The notes under the pieces were generated by a model, which saw nothing but the letters and a program-made list of their open reading frames with translations, had not been told where the DNA came from and did not search any database. From Streptomyces sp. NRRL F-2664 (GTDB lineage Bacteria > Actinomycetota > Actinomycetes > Streptomycetales > Streptomycetaceae): a stretch of 64,000 nt of DNA. Shown here one piece after another: positions 55,753 through 64,000 of this stretch. Every line of letters starts with the position of its first letter. The stretch's first letter is position 1. The translations under genes were made by a program, and so were the position numbers. The stretch spans positions 124,001 through 188,000 of the forward strand of contig NZ_JOFX01000006.1 in the NCBI RefSeq assembly GCF_000719345.1, written 5' to 3'.

Positions 55753-57186
55753 GTGGCCGTACCGAACCGCACCGACCACAAGAGCCGCACGTTCCTCGGC
55801 CGTCTCTCGCTGCCCGAGAGCCGCTTCATCGCCGACGCACTGCGTGCCGAGACGGTGGGCGGCGTCCTCCTGCTGGTGGCCGCGATCGCCGCCCTCCTGT
55901 GGGCCAACATCCCGGCCGTCGCGGACAGCTACGCCGACGTACGGTCCTTCCACGTCGGCCCCGCCTCCCTCGGCCTGGACCTCTCCCTCCAGCACTGGGC
56001 CGCCGACGGGCTCCTCGCCATCTTCTTCTTCGTCGCCGGCATCGAGCTCAAGCGCGAACTCGTCGCGGGCGACCTGCGCGACCCCAAGGCCGCCGCACTC
56101 CCGGTGATCGCCGCCGTCTGCGGCATGGTCGTGCCCGCGGCCGTCTACGCGCTGGTCAACATCACCGGCAACGGCTCGATGGACGGCTGGGCCGTCCCGA
56201 CGGCCACCGACATCGCCTTCGCGCTTGCCGTCCTCGCCGTCATCGGCACCTCCCTGCCCTCGGCCCTGCGCGCCTTCCTGCTCACCCTCGCCGTCGTCGA
56301 CGACCTCCTCGCCATCCTGATCATCGCGGTGTTCTTCACCAGTGAGATCCACTTCCCGGCCCTCGGCGGGGCGCTCGCGGGACTGGTCCTCTTCTGGTTC
56401 CTGCTGCGCCGCGGCGTGCGGGGCTGGTACGTCTACGTCCCCCTCGCCCTGGTCATCTGGGGCCTGATGTACAACAGCGGTGTCCACGCCACCATCGCCG
56501 GCGTCGCCATGGGCCTGATGCTGCGCTGCACCCGCAGGCAGGACGAGACGGCCTCTCCCGGCGAGCACATCGAGCACCTGGTCCGGCCGGTCTCGGCCGG
56601 TCTCGCCGTCCCACTCTTCGCCCTGCTCTCCGCCGGTGTCTCCCTCTCCGACCAGGCCCTCGCTCAGGTCTTCACCCGCCCCGAGACCCTCGGGGTGGTC
56701 CTCGGCCTCGTCGTCGGCAAGGCCGCCGGCATCTTCGGCGGCACCTGGCTGGCCGCCCGCTTCACCCGGGCCGAGCTGAACGACGACCTGGCCTGGCCCG
56801 ACGTGTTCGCCGTCGCCTCGCTCGCCGGCATCGGCTTCACCGTCTCCCTCCTCATCGGCGAGCTCGCCTTCGCGGGCGACGAGACCCTCACCGACGAGAT
56901 CAAGGCCGCCGTCCTGATCGGCTCCCTGATCGCCGCCGTGATCGCCTGCCTCCTGCTCAAGCTCCGCGACCGCCGCTACCGGGCGCTCACCGAGGCCGAG
57001 GAGCGCGACGAGGACCACGACGGCATCCCGGACATCTACGAGGAGGGCAGGCCCGACTACCACCTGCGGATGGCGAAGATCTACGAGGAGCGGGCCGCGG
57101 AACACCGCCGCAAGGCGGAGAAGGCGGCCGCCGCCGCGCTCCAAAGCGCAGCCGGGTCCACCACCGAGGCCGACCGTCCGGCATGA
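55753..57186 (+). CDS. nhaA: Na+/H+ antiporter NhaA
   Basis: A 477-aa membrane protein with about 12 helices. The characteristic 'ATDIAFALAVLAVIG' and 'LAVVDDLLAILIIA', which contain the two ion-binding Asp, are intact. It exports Na+ in exchange for H+. The charged C-terminal 90 residues, with 'DEDHDGIPDIYEEGRPDY', form a cytoplasmic tail longer than in E. coli NhaA. GTG 55753 sits at proper distance from GGAGGTG. Confidence 0.94.
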   Translation: MAVPNRTDHKSRTFLGRLSLPESRFIADALRAETVGGVLLLVAAIAALLWANIPAVADSYADVRSFHVGPASLGLDLSLQHWAADGLLAIFFFVAGIELKRELVAGDLRDPKAAALPVIAAVCGMVVPAAVYALVNITGNGSMDGWAVPTATDIAFALAVLAVIGTSLPSALRAFLLTLAVVDDLLAILIIAVFFTSEIHFPALGGALAGLVLFWFLLRRGVRGWYVYVPLALVIWGLMYNSGVHATIAGVAMGLMLRCTRRQDETASPGEHIEHLVRPVSAGLAVPLFALLSAGVSLSDQALAQVFTRPETLGVVLGLVVGKAAGIFGGTWLAARFTRAELNDDLAWPDVFAVASLAGIGFTVSLLIGELAFAGDETLTDEIKAAVLIGSLIAAVIACLLLKLRDRRYRALTEAEERDEDHDGIPDIYEEGRPDYHLRMAKIYEERAAEHRRKAEKAAAAALQSAAGSTTEADRPA

Positions 57187-57286
57187 TCTGAGGGACGACG
57201 CAGGACGGACGCGGGACAACAGCCGCACGCCGGCCGGAGGACGGCCGCGAGGCGCCCCGGCAGCCAGACGACAGAGGGAGAGAGCG

Positions 57287-57745
57287 ATGAGCGCAGTGGA
57301 CCAAGAGGCGCAGGGAGCCGAGCGCACACTCGGCCAGCTGGTCGCCTCGGCCACCGCCGAGATGTCCGCCCTGGTTCACGACGAGATCGCCCTGGCGAAG
57401 GCAGAACTGCGCGAGGACGCCAAGCGCGTGGGCAGCGGCTCCGCCTCCCTCGCCGCCGCGGGTGTCTTCGCGGTCTTCTCGCTCCCGGTGCTGACCTTCG
57501 CCGCGGCGTACGGCATCCACAATCTCGGGCTCGGCCTCGCCTGGTCCTTCCTCATCGTCGGCGGTGCGTTCCTGCTGATCGCGGGCGTGCTCGCGCTGAT
57601 CGCGGTACGGAAGTTCAAGAAGGTCAAGCCGCCGGAGAAGTCGATCGCCTCGGTCAAGCAGACCGCCGCGCTGGTCGGCACCGTCAAGCCGCACCCGCGG
57701 CCGTTGAGTGACAAGGCTGTGGGTGTGGCACGCTCGTCCTCATGA
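57287..57745 (+). CDS. Holin-X/DUF1469-type small membrane protein
   Basis: A 152-aa protein. An amphipathic N-terminal helix ('LGQLVASATAEMSALVHDEIALAKAEL') is followed by two membrane helices (about 55-75 and 83-107) and a basic tail. This is the Actinobacteria 'phage holin superfamily III' family, which despite its name is chromosomal and of unknown function. ATG 57287 follows AGGGAG. The stop overlaps the next ATG by 4 bp. Confidence 0.85.
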   Translation: MSAVDQEAQGAERTLGQLVASATAEMSALVHDEIALAKAELREDAKRVGSGSASLAAAGVFAVFSLPVLTFAAAYGIHNLGLGLAWSFLIVGGAFLLIAGVLALIAVRKFKKVKPPEKSIASVKQTAALVGTVKPHPRPLSDKAVGVARSSS

Positions 57746-58701
57746 CAGCGCCCACGCCGGACCCCAGCATTCCGCCCACCGCTGCCACAGCGGTGCGGCT
57801 CGACCTCCCCGGCGGGGAAGCGGTGACGCACCGGGACGTGGCCGCCAACGGCGCGCGGTTCCACGTCGCCGAGCTCGGTGACGGGCCGCTGGTGCTGCTG
57901 CTGCACGGCTTCCCCCAGTTCTGGTGGACCTGGCGGCACCAGCTGACCGCCCTCGCCGAGGCCGGGTACCGGGCCGTCGCGATGGACCTGCGCGGGGTCG
58001 GCGGCAGCGACCGCACCCCGCGCGGCTACGACCCCGCCAACCTGGCACTCGACATCACCGGGGTCGTACGGTCCCTCGGCGAGCCGGACGCCGCGCTCGT
58101 CGGGCACGACCTGGGCGGATACCTCGCGTGGACGGCGGCCGTGATGCGCCCCAAGCTGGTGCGCCGGCTCGTCGTCTCCTCCATGCCGCACCCCCGGCGG
58201 TGGCGCTCGGCGATGCTGTCGGACTTCGGGCAGACCCGGGCGAGCTCGCACATCTGGGGCTTCCAGCGGCCGTTCGTGCCCGAGCGGCAGCTCGTCGCCG
58301 ACGGCGGGGCGCTCGTAGGGGACCTGATCCGCGACTGGTCGGGGCCGCGCCCTCCCGAGGAGGAGGACCTCGCCGTGTACCGGCGCGCCATGTGCATCCC
58401 CTCCACCGCCCACTGCTCGATCGAGCCGTACCGCTGGATGATGCGGTCCATGGCCCGTCCCGACGGGCTGCAGTTCAACCGGCGCATGAAGCGCCCGGTC
58501 CGGGTGCCCACACTGCACCTGCACGGTTCGCTCGACCCGGTGATGCGCACCCGCAGCGCCGCCGGATCCGGCGAGTACGTCGAAGCCCCTTACCGCTGGC
58601 GGCTGTTCGACGGGCTCGGGCACTTCCCGCACGAGGAGGACCCCGTCGCCTTCTCCGCCGAGCTGGTGAACTGGCTGAAGGACCCCGAGCCGGACCGCTG
58701 A
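57742..58701 (+). CDS. Alpha/beta hydrolase, epoxide-hydrolase-like
   Basis: A 319-aa cytoplasmic hydrolase. The oxyanion motif 'LLLHGFPQFWWTWRHQL' and the nucleophile elbow GHDLGG with Asp rather than Ser place it with epoxide hydrolases and haloalkane dehalogenases. 'LHGSLDPVM' and 'GLGHFPHEE' supply acid and His. The substrate is not known. It is coupled to the holin-like gene by a 4-bp overlap, a pairing that recurs in Streptomyces. Confidence 0.85.
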   Translation: MTAPTPDPSIPPTAATAVRLDLPGGEAVTHRDVAANGARFHVAELGDGPLVLLLHGFPQFWWTWRHQLTALAEAGYRAVAMDLRGVGGSDRTPRGYDPANLALDITGVVRSLGEPDAALVGHDLGGYLAWTAAVMRPKLVRRLVVSSMPHPRRWRSAMLSDFGQTRASSHIWGFQRPFVPERQLVADGGALVGDLIRDWSGPRPPEEEDLAVYRRAMCIPSTAHCSIEPYRWMMRSMARPDGLQFNRRMKRPVRVPTLHLHGSLDPVMRTRSAAGSGEYVEAPYRWRLFDGLGHFPHEEDPVAFSAELVNWLKDPEPDR

Positions 58702-58827
58702 CCTCCCCTGTGGGCACGGCAGTTCAGTCGTCCGATCGTCTTACGGGCATTCAAATGCCCGGCGCATAGGCCAATTGGCCGCCCCGAACGGGATTACGGA
58801 CCTTGGGGCCCGGGCACAGCACGGAGT

Positions 58828-59001
58828 ATGAGCTGGACGCACGACCACGGTGACACCGCGCACGAACGCCGCCCGGCAGCTACGCCGGGTACGCACGAGA
58901 GGGCCGGCCGCTACGGCCACGACCCCCGACTGGGTATTTCCCGCATCCTGCGCCGCCGGGCCCGCTGGGTCTCCGCACGCCTGCGGCATCCGCGGACGTA
59001 G
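58828..59001 (+). CDS. Small basic protein of unknown function
   Basis: A 57-aa frame from ATG 58828 to TAG 58999-59001. Its third codon positions are strongly G/C, as in real Streptomyces genes. The peptide is rich in His, Arg and Asp, with a basic end ('ISRILRRRARWVSARLRHP') that could be an amphipathic helix. GGAG stands two bases before the ATG, which is close. It converges on the protease gene 25 bp away. I do not recognise it. Confidence 0.5.
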   Translation: MSWTHDHGDTAHERRPAATPGTHERAGRYGHDPRLGISRILRRRARWVSARLRHPRT

Positions 59002-59025
59002 GGGGCCCGGCGGGCGGGCGCCGCG

Positions 59026-60237
59026 TCAGAGGGCGCAGCCCTGGCTCTCGACCCGGCGCTCCGCCGTGCGGCCGATCTGGATGTCGTCGCGGATCTCGTC
59101 CACCGTCAGCGCGTAGCCGGTGTTCGGGTCGTCGAGGGACTTGGCGAACACGACCCCGTACACCTTGCCGTCGGGCGTCAGCAGCGGGCCGCCGGAGTTG
59201 CCCTGGCGGACCGTCGCGAAGAGCGAATAGACGTCCCGTCGGACAGTACCGCGGTGGTAGATGTCCGGCCCGTTGGCATTGATCCGGCCGCGGACGCGGG
59301 CCGCGCGGACGTCGTACGCGCCGTTCTCCGGGAAGCCGGCGACGATCGCGTCACTGCCGCTCGCCGCGTCCTTCTCGGTGAACTCCAGCGGCGGTGCCTT
59401 CAGCTTGGGCACGTCCAGAACGGCGATGTCGCGCTCCCAGTCGTAGAGCACGACCTTGCCGTCGTACAGCTTGCCCTCGCCGCCGATCTGCACGGTCGGC
59501 TCGCTGACGCCGCCGACGACGTGGGCGTTGGTCATGACCTTGCCGGGCGCGAAGACGAAGCCCGTGCCCTCCAGCACCTTGCTGCAGCTGGGCGCCGTAC
59601 CGACGACCTTCACGATCGAGCGCTTGGCGACGTCCGCGACGGGGCTGGTGGCGAGCGCCGGATCGGGCGACCTCACTTCGGTGATGGGCTCGTTGGAGAA
59701 CGGGCTGAACACCTGGGGGAAGCCGTTGCGCGCGAGGGTGGAGCTGAAGTCCGAGAACCAGCTGTTCGCCTGCTCGGGCAGCACCCGCGAAACACCCAGG
59801 AGCACCTTGGAGTTGCGGACCTCCTTGCCCAGGGTGGGCAGTGAGGTGCCGGCCAGCGCCGAGCCGATCAGCCAGGCCACGAGCAGCATCGCGACCACGT
59901 TGACCAGGGCCCCGCCGGTGGCGTCGAGCACGCGCGCCGGCGCAGCGGTGATCTGGCGGCGCAGTTTGCCCCCGAGATGGGTGGTCAGCGCCTGGCCGAC
60001 GGAGGCGCAGATGATGATCGCGACGACGGCGATGACGACGACCGTGGTGGACACCTGGGTGCCGTTGTCCGTCACGCGGTCCCAGATCAGCGGGAGCAGG
60101 GCAACCGCGACGAGGCCACCGCCCAGGAAGCCGATCACCGACAGGATGCCGACGACGAAGCCCTGGCGGTAGCCGACGATCGCGAACCACACGGCCGCGA
60201 GCAGCAACAGGATGTCCAGCACGTTCACGTGGGCCAC
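59026..60237 (-). CDS. MarP-like membrane serine protease (CvpA + trypsin domain)
   Basis: A 403-aa protein. Residues 1-130 form four membrane helices of CvpA/colicin V type; residues about 195-395 form an extracytoplasmic chymotrypsin-fold protease with His239 ('MTNAHVVGG'), Asp270 ('ERDIAVLDV') and Ser348 ('GNSGGPL'). Mycobacterial MarP has the same layout and protects against acid stress. Two Cys (about 218 and 402) may form a disulfide. Start GTG 60237 lies 5 bases after the Nudix stop, so the two are one operon. Confidence 0.92.
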   Translation of the reverse strand: MAHVNVLDILLLLAAVWFAIVGYRQGFVVGILSVIGFLGGGLVAVALLPLIWDRVTDNGTQVSTTVVVIAVVAIIICASVGQALTTHLGGKLRRQITAAPARVLDATGGALVNVVAMLLVAWLIGSALAGTSLPTLGKEVRNSKVLLGVSRVLPEQANSWFSDFSSTLARNGFPQVFSPFSNEPITEVRSPDPALATSPVADVAKRSIVKVVGTAPSCSKVLEGTGFVFAPGKVMTNAHVVGGVSEPTVQIGGEGKLYDGKVVLYDWERDIAVLDVPKLKAPPLEFTEKDAASGSDAIVAGFPENGAYDVRAARVRGRINANGPDIYHRGTVRRDVYSLFATVRQGNSGGPLLTPDGKVYGVVFAKSLDDPNTGYALTVDEIRDDIQIGRTAERRVESQGCAL

Positions 60238-60241
60238 CGTC

Positions 60242-60964
60242 TCATGCGTGCCAGTCGAGCGGGACCTGGCGTGATCGGTCCCACGGACGTTCCCAGCCTG
60301 CGAAGTGCAGGATCCGGTCGATCACACCGGCCGTGAAACCCCAGACGAGGGCTGATTCGACGGTGAAACCGGGACCGAGGTGCCCGCGCGGGTGGACGGT
60401 GGTGACCCGGTGCGCTGGGTCCGTGAGATCGGCGACCGGCACCGTGAACACCCGCGCCGTCTCGGCCGGGTCCACGACGCCGACCGGGCTCGGGGTGTGC
60501 CACCAGCCGAGGACCGGGGTCACGACGAACTCGCTGACCGGAATGTAGAGCCGGGGCAGCACCCCGAAGAGCTGCACACCGGAGGGATCAAGTCCGGTTT
60601 CTTCCTCGGCCTCGCGCAGCGCGGCCCGCAGCGGACCGGTGGTCTGCGGATCACCGTCCTCGGGGTCCAGCGCGCCCCCCGGGAAGGACGGCTGGCCCGC
60701 GTGCGAGCGGAGGGTGCCCGCGCGCTCCATCAGCAGCAGCTCCGGGCCGCGGGGTCCCTCGCCGAAGAGGATGAGGACGGCCGACTGCCGCCCCCGTCCG
60801 TCCTCGGGCGGCAGGAACCGGCTCAGCTGCCGCGGCTCCACGGTCCGGGCAGCCTTGACGACGGGATCGAGCCAGTCGGGCAGCCCCGCGGCGGAGACGG
60901 CAGGGCCGCCCCCCTCGCGCACTCCCGCACCGACCCCGGCCTCGTCCCGTGTACCGCGCGTCAT
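60242..60964 (-). CDS. Nudix hydrolase, CoA pyrophosphatase type
   Basis: A 240-aa protein. The Nudix box spans 'GGALDPEDGDPQTTGPLRAA' through 'REAEEETGL', with the REAEEE metal-binding core, and lies after 'SHAGQPSFPGG', typical of CoA/acyl-CoA diphosphatases. It likely cleaves CoA-type dinucleoside pyrophosphates. The start ATG 60964 is the first good one; a longer open frame is shadow. It lies 83 bases after nth. Confidence 0.88.
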   Translation of the reverse strand: MTRGTRDEAGVGAGVREGGGPAVSAAGLPDWLDPVVKAARTVEPRQLSRFLPPEDGRGRQSAVLILFGEGPRGPELLLMERAGTLRSHAGQPSFPGGALDPEDGDPQTTGPLRAALREAEEETGLDPSGVQLFGVLPRLYIPVSEFVVTPVLGWWHTPSPVGVVDPAETARVFTVPVADLTDPAHRVTTVHPRGHLGPGFTVESALVWGFTAGVIDRILHFAGWERPWDRSRQVPLDWHA

Positions 60965-61047
60965 AGGCGCTCCTGTCCGCGTTCTGCTCTCAACAGCGTC
61001 TCCCACACCGCAAACGCGGTCCGGGTACCGATTCGTTCCTACGGCTC

Positions 61048-61998
61048 CTACCGCTCCTGCGGCTCCCCCGCGTCGACCACCGCGCCGAGCGGTGGCGCCG
61101 GCAGGCCCGGATAGTCCGGGGGCGGGCTGAGCCGCTGGCCCGGCTGGCCGCCCTTCTCGTACTTGAGCAGCTTCTTCGCCTTCTCCGGGTCCGTCTCGCC
61201 CTCCCCGTACGCCGGGCACAGCGGGGCGATCGGGCAGGCCCCGCAGGCGGGCCTGCGGGCGTGGCAGATGCGGCGGCCGTGGAAGACGACCCGGTGCGAG
61301 AGCATCGTCCACTCGCTCTTCGGGAAGATCGCGCAGATCTCCGCCTCGACCTTCTCCGGATCCTCCTGCTCGGTCCACTTCCAGCGGCGCACCAGCCGGC
61401 CGAAGTGGGTGTCCACGGTGATCCCGGGAACGCCGAACGCGTTGCCGAGGACCACATTGGCGGTCTTGCGGCCGACGCCCGGCAGCTTGACCAGGTCCTC
61501 CAGTCGGCCCGGCACCTCGCCGCCGTGGTCGTCCCGCAGCGCCTGCGACAGGCCCAGCAGCGACTTGGCCTTCATCCGGAAGAACCCGGTCGGGCGGATC
61601 AGCTCCTCCAGCTCCTCGGGGACGGCCGCGGCCATGCCCTCGGGGGTCGGATAGGCCGCGAAGAGGGCCGGGGTCGTCTGGTTCACGCGCAGGTCGGTGG
61701 TCTGCGCCGACAGCACCGTCGCGACGAGCAGCTCGAAGGGATTGCGGAAGTCGAGCTCCGGATGGGCGTATGGGTAGGTCTCGGCCAGCTCCCGGTTGAT
61801 GCGGCGGGCCCTGCGCACCATGGCCAGACGGGATTCCGACTTGGCCGGCTTCGATTTCTTGGCCGAAACTTTGCCCTGGGGGGCAATCACGGCCTTCCGG
61901 GGCGCCTTCGAGGGGCTTTGTTCGCCCACAGCAGAATTTTGGGCGTCCGTCACTCCTGCGGACCCCTTGGCCTGTGCTCTCACCGGCTTATTGGACAC
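61048..61998 (-). CDS. nth: Endonuclease III
   Basis: A 316-aa base-excision repair enzyme that removes oxidised pyrimidines. It has the helix-hairpin-helix '[12 protein letters not shown]' with the catalytic Lys, the catalytic Asp in '[10 protein letters not shown]', and the iron-sulfur cluster [17 protein letters not shown] (C-x6-C-x2-C-x5-C). A Lys/Ala/Ser-rich N-terminal tail of about 55 residues is an addition common in Streptomyces. GTG 61998 starts it, divergent from crp. Confidence 0.94.
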   Translation of the reverse strand: MSNKPVRAQAKGSAGVTDAQNSAVGEQSPSKAPRKAVIAPQGKVSAKKSKPAKSESRLAMVRRARRINRELAETYPYAHPELDFRNPFELLVATVLSAQTTDLRVNQTTPALFAAYPTPEGMAAAVPEELEELIRPTGFFRMKAKSLLGLSQALRDDHGGEVPGRLEDLVKLPGVGRKTANVVLGNAFGVPGITVDTHFGRLVRRWKWTEQEDPEKVEAEICAIFPKSEWTMLSHRVVFHGRRICHARRPACGACPIAPLCPAYGEGETDPEKAKKLLKYEKGGQPGQRLSPPPDYPGLPAPPLGAVVDAGEPQER

Positions 61999-62101
61999 CC
62001 GGCCAGCCTAAGGCCGGGCGCTGACACCCGCCCGGACCTCAGGTAACACCACTCCGATTGGCCTCTCGCCGCACAGCACGCCCGTCCGTCCGGCATCCTT
62101 G

Positions 62102-62115
62102 TGATTGATCGCACT
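62102..62115 (+). promoter_or_regulatory. Candidate Crp binding site
   Basis: GTGATTGATCGCAC fits GTG-N8-CAC, the pattern of Streptomyces Crp sites, and TGTGA-N6-GCACT resembles the classical half-sites. It lies 66 bases upstream of the crp GTG, between crp and the divergent nth, so autoregulation is plausible. Confidence 0.5.
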
Positions 62116-62180
62116 GTTTGAGCCGTCCGGCAAAATGGGGAGCACGGTCCCCTGAGCTGGTCGACATAGGAGAGAGACTC

Positions 62181-62855
62181 GTGGACGACGTTCTGCGGCG
62201 CGCCCCGCTCTTCGCGGCGCTCGATGACGAGCAGGCCGCGGAGCTCCGCGCCTCCATGGGCGAGGTGACCCTCGCACGCGGTGACGCCCTGTTCCACGAG
62301 GGCGACCCCGGCGACCGGCTGTATGTCGTGACCGAGGGCAAGGTGAAGCTGCACCGCACCTCCCCCGACGGTCGCGAGAACATGCTGGCCGTCCTCGGCC
62401 CCGGCGAGCTGATCGGCGAGCTCTCGCTCTTCGACCCCGGCCCGCGTACCGCCACCGCCACCGCGCTGACCGAGGTCAAGCTCCTCGGCCTCGGTCACGG
62501 TGACCTCCAGCCCTGGCTCAACGCCCGGCCCGAGGTCGCGACCGCGCTGCTACGCGCCGTCGCCCGCCGCCTGCGCAAGACCAACGACCAGATGTCCGAC
62601 CTGGTCTTCTCCGACGTTCCCGGCCGCGTGGCCCGGGCGCTCCTCGACCTGTCGCGCCGCTTCGGCGTGCAGTCGGAGGAGGGCATCCACGTGGTGCACG
62701 ACCTCACGCAGGAGGAGCTCGCCCAGCTCGTCGGCGCCTCCCGCGAGACCGTGAACAAGGCCCTGGCCGACTTCGCGGGCCGCGGCTGGCTGCGCCTGGA
62801 GGCGCGTGCCGTGATCCTGCTGGACGTGGAGCGCCTCGCCAAGCGCTCCCGCTGA
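62181..62855 (+). CDS. crp: Cyclic AMP receptor protein family regulator
   Basis: A 224-aa regulator. The cNMP-binding beta roll (about 15-115) has 'DALFHEGDPGDRLYVVTEG' and the phosphate-binding 'GPGELIGELSLFDPGPRTATA'. The dimer helix follows, and the winged helix holds 'LTQEELAQLVGASRETVNKAL' (about 172-192). In Streptomyces Crp controls germination and is a global activator of antibiotic clusters. GTG 62181 with AGGAGAGAG gives the standard length of 224. Confidence 0.95.
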   Translation: MDDVLRRAPLFAALDDEQAAELRASMGEVTLARGDALFHEGDPGDRLYVVTEGKVKLHRTSPDGRENMLAVLGPGELIGELSLFDPGPRTATATALTEVKLLGLGHGDLQPWLNARPEVATALLRAVARRLRKTNDQMSDLVFSDVPGRVARALLDLSRRFGVQSEEGIHVVHDLTQEELAQLVGASRETVNKALADFAGRGWLRLEARAVILLDVERLAKRSR

Positions 62856-62999
62856 CACCCTCAGCAGTCCTACGGAGAGGTCCTGCCCGCACCGGGCAGG
62901 GCCTCTCCGCGTGTCCGGGGCCGTGCGCGCCCGTGGGCGCCGGGAGGCGGCCCCCCGCGCCTCGTACGCCCACGGGGCCGATCCGTGCACAGTGGAAGC

Positions 63000-63839
63000 A
63001 TGGAGCGCAGGGGTCTGGACGCACACGGGTACTTCGAACGGGAAGGCTCCCTCGGCCGGGTGCAGGGAGAGTTCCGGGACGTCGTGGCCGCCGCGCGCGA
63101 GCGGACGGCCGAGGCGTACGGGCGGCGGCTGCACAGCGCCTACCTGTACGGCTCCGTGCCGCGCGGGACGGCCCGCCCGGGGCGCTCCGACCTCGATCTG
63201 CTGCTCGTCCTGCACCGCACGCCCTCGGACGAGGACCGGGACACCGCCGAGGTGCTGGCCCGGGGCATCGACGAGGACTTCGCGCAAATCGATGGGGTCG
63301 ACCTCCTGCTCCACGACAAGGACACCGTGCTGAGCGAGGAGGAACGATTCGACCTGGGCTGGTTCCTCGCCTGCCTGTGTACGCCGCTGCTCGGCGCCGA
63401 CCTGGCCGAGCACCTGCCCCGCTACCGCCCGGACAGCCTGCTCGCCCGTGAGACCAACGGCGACCTCGCCGCCCTGCTGCCCCGGTGGCGTGCGGAGCTG
63501 CGGGAGGCCTCCGCCCCGGAGGAGTACCGGAGGCTGAGCCGGCTCTTCGCACGACGCCTGGTCCGTACCGGATTCACGCTGGTGATGCCGCGATGGGGCG
63601 GCTGGACCAGCGATCCGACCGAGGCGGCGGAGGTGTTCGGCTTCTACTACCCGGAGCGCGCCGCCCAGATGCGGGCCGCGGCCGCCGTGGCCCTGGACCC
63701 GGTCGAGGACCCGGCCGTGCCGCGCATTTACGTCGAGGACCTGGGGCCGTGGCTTGCGGACGAGTACACGGCGCGCCACGGGACGAAGTCGCCCCGCCCG
63801 GCGAGGACTACGCCCGAGGAGCGGCCTTCTGCACGGTGA
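63000..63839 (+). CDS. Nucleotidyltransferase-domain protein (MNT-like)
   Basis: A 279-aa protein. 'LYGSVPRGTARPGRSDLDLLLV' is the NTase signature GSxxRG...SDxDL, with the third metal-binding Asp in 'QIDGVDLLLHD'. The helical C-terminal half resembles minimal nucleotidyltransferases or aminoglycoside adenylyl enzymes. The acceptor is unknown. ATG 63000 is used; it lies just 32 bp from overlapping the convergent gene at its end. Confidence 0.8.
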   Translation: MERRGLDAHGYFEREGSLGRVQGEFRDVVAAARERTAEAYGRRLHSAYLYGSVPRGTARPGRSDLDLLLVLHRTPSDEDRDTAEVLARGIDEDFAQIDGVDLLLHDKDTVLSEEERFDLGWFLACLCTPLLGADLAEHLPRYRPDSLLARETNGDLAALLPRWRAELREASAPEEYRRLSRLFARRLVRTGFTLVMPRWGGWTSDPTEAAEVFGFYYPERAAQMRAAAAVALDPVEDPAVPRIYVEDLGPWLADEYTARHGTKSPRPARTTPEERPSAR

Positions 63840-63999
63840 CGGCCAGGTCCTCGACGGCCCGCTTCGCCTCCGCCAGCCCCGCGCCGGTGATGCGGCGGTA
63901 GGCCTTGATCGCCGCGATCGTCCGGTCCTCCCGGATCAGGGCGCGCACCTCGTCCAAGCCCGCCGGCTCCGGCTCCTCGATGCCCAGGTGGTCCAGCAC
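63808..63999 (-). CDS. L7/L12 C-terminal-domain-like small protein (may continue beyond window)
   Basis: At least 63 residues ending at 63808. 'ALIREDRTIAAIKAYRRITGAGLAEAKRAVEDL' matches the helix-loop-helix of the ribosomal protein L7/L12 C-terminal domain, where that protein binds translation factors. Stand-alone copies occur in actinobacteria with unknown role. A GTG lies at 63999 on the window edge, so the true start may be outside. It overlaps the nucleotidyltransferase end by 32 bp. Confidence 0.65.
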   Translation of the reverse strand: MLDHLGIEEPEPAGLDEVRALIREDRTIAAIKAYRRITGAGLAEAKRAVEDLAVTVQKAAPRA

Positions 64000-64000
64000 C

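Noticed and set aside
57287..57745. Prophage remnant because of the holin-like gene
   Set aside because: This small two-helix family is chromosomal in actinobacteria; no phage gene lies nearby.

Overview
The window is high-GC DNA from a Streptomyces or very close relative. The signs are GC-rich third codon positions, frequent GTG starts, and hallmark genes: bldG with its partner kinase gene, a Crp next to nth, a thymidylate kinase fused to a transporter-like domain, and a topoisomerase I with a Lys/Ala tail. From about 21.6 kb rightwards the gene order matches, from memory, the conserved chromosomal core around SCO3540-SCO3571 of S. coelicolor. The left 21 kb is accessory and biosynthetic.

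Left edge (1-5.6 kb): the 3' end of an aspartokinase-like gene, an MFS exporter and a one-module NRPS (C-A-PCP-TE). This looks like the end of a small peptide cluster that may draw on the aspartate family of amino acids.

Island (about 5.76-21.6 kb): a class V lanthipeptide cluster. One regulator gene reads rightwards. Fourteen genes read leftwards from 21.0 to 7.0 kb, many joined by 4-bp stop/start overlaps. They encode a 119-aa membrane-anchored repeat protein, a phosphotransferase-type kinase and a HopA1-domain protein (the class V dehydration/cyclisation pair), and three precursor peptides. After a strong hairpin come an O-methyltransferase-family enzyme, an ABC-2 transporter pair, a full ABC exporter, an F420-type reductase, a Cys decarboxylase flavoprotein, a kinase-fold protein without catalytic Asp, a double-domain M16 peptidase and a 109-aa unknown protein. 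Precursor 3 has three Cys including a C-terminal one, so it suits AviCys/AviMeCys formation. Precursors 1 and 2 are near-identical tandem copies with one Cys and a Gly-Pro-Gly end, so they should give a different product. The island ends exactly at tRNA-Thr(CGT), and a 35-base copy of that tRNA's 3' end, followed by its own terminator, lies at 5760-5794. This is the geometry left by integration at a tRNA 3' end.

Core (21.6-64 kb): secreted tripeptidyl-aminopeptidase-like lipoprotein, DNA polymerase III delta', Tmk fusion, TopA, a methyltransferase, a small lipoprotein, H+-pyrophosphatase, ApgA-like protein and BldG, a YprA/MrfA-type helicase, a seven-gene Tad/Flp secretion locus, an HAD phosphatase, a degenerate Fic-fold protein, a CooC/MinD-like ATPase, a NodB-like lipoprotein, a SulP-carbonic anhydrase fusion, acetyl-CoA synthetase behind a DasR-type operator, NhaA, a holin-like membrane protein with an epoxide-hydrolase-like enzyme, MarP-like protease, Nudix hydrolase, Nth, Crp with a probable autoregulatory site, a nucleotidyltransferase and an L7/L12-like small protein cut by the window end.

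Start sites were chosen from Shine-Dalgarno sequences, overlaps and family lengths. Functions are inferred from motifs seen by eye and from recalled family knowledge; no database search was possible.
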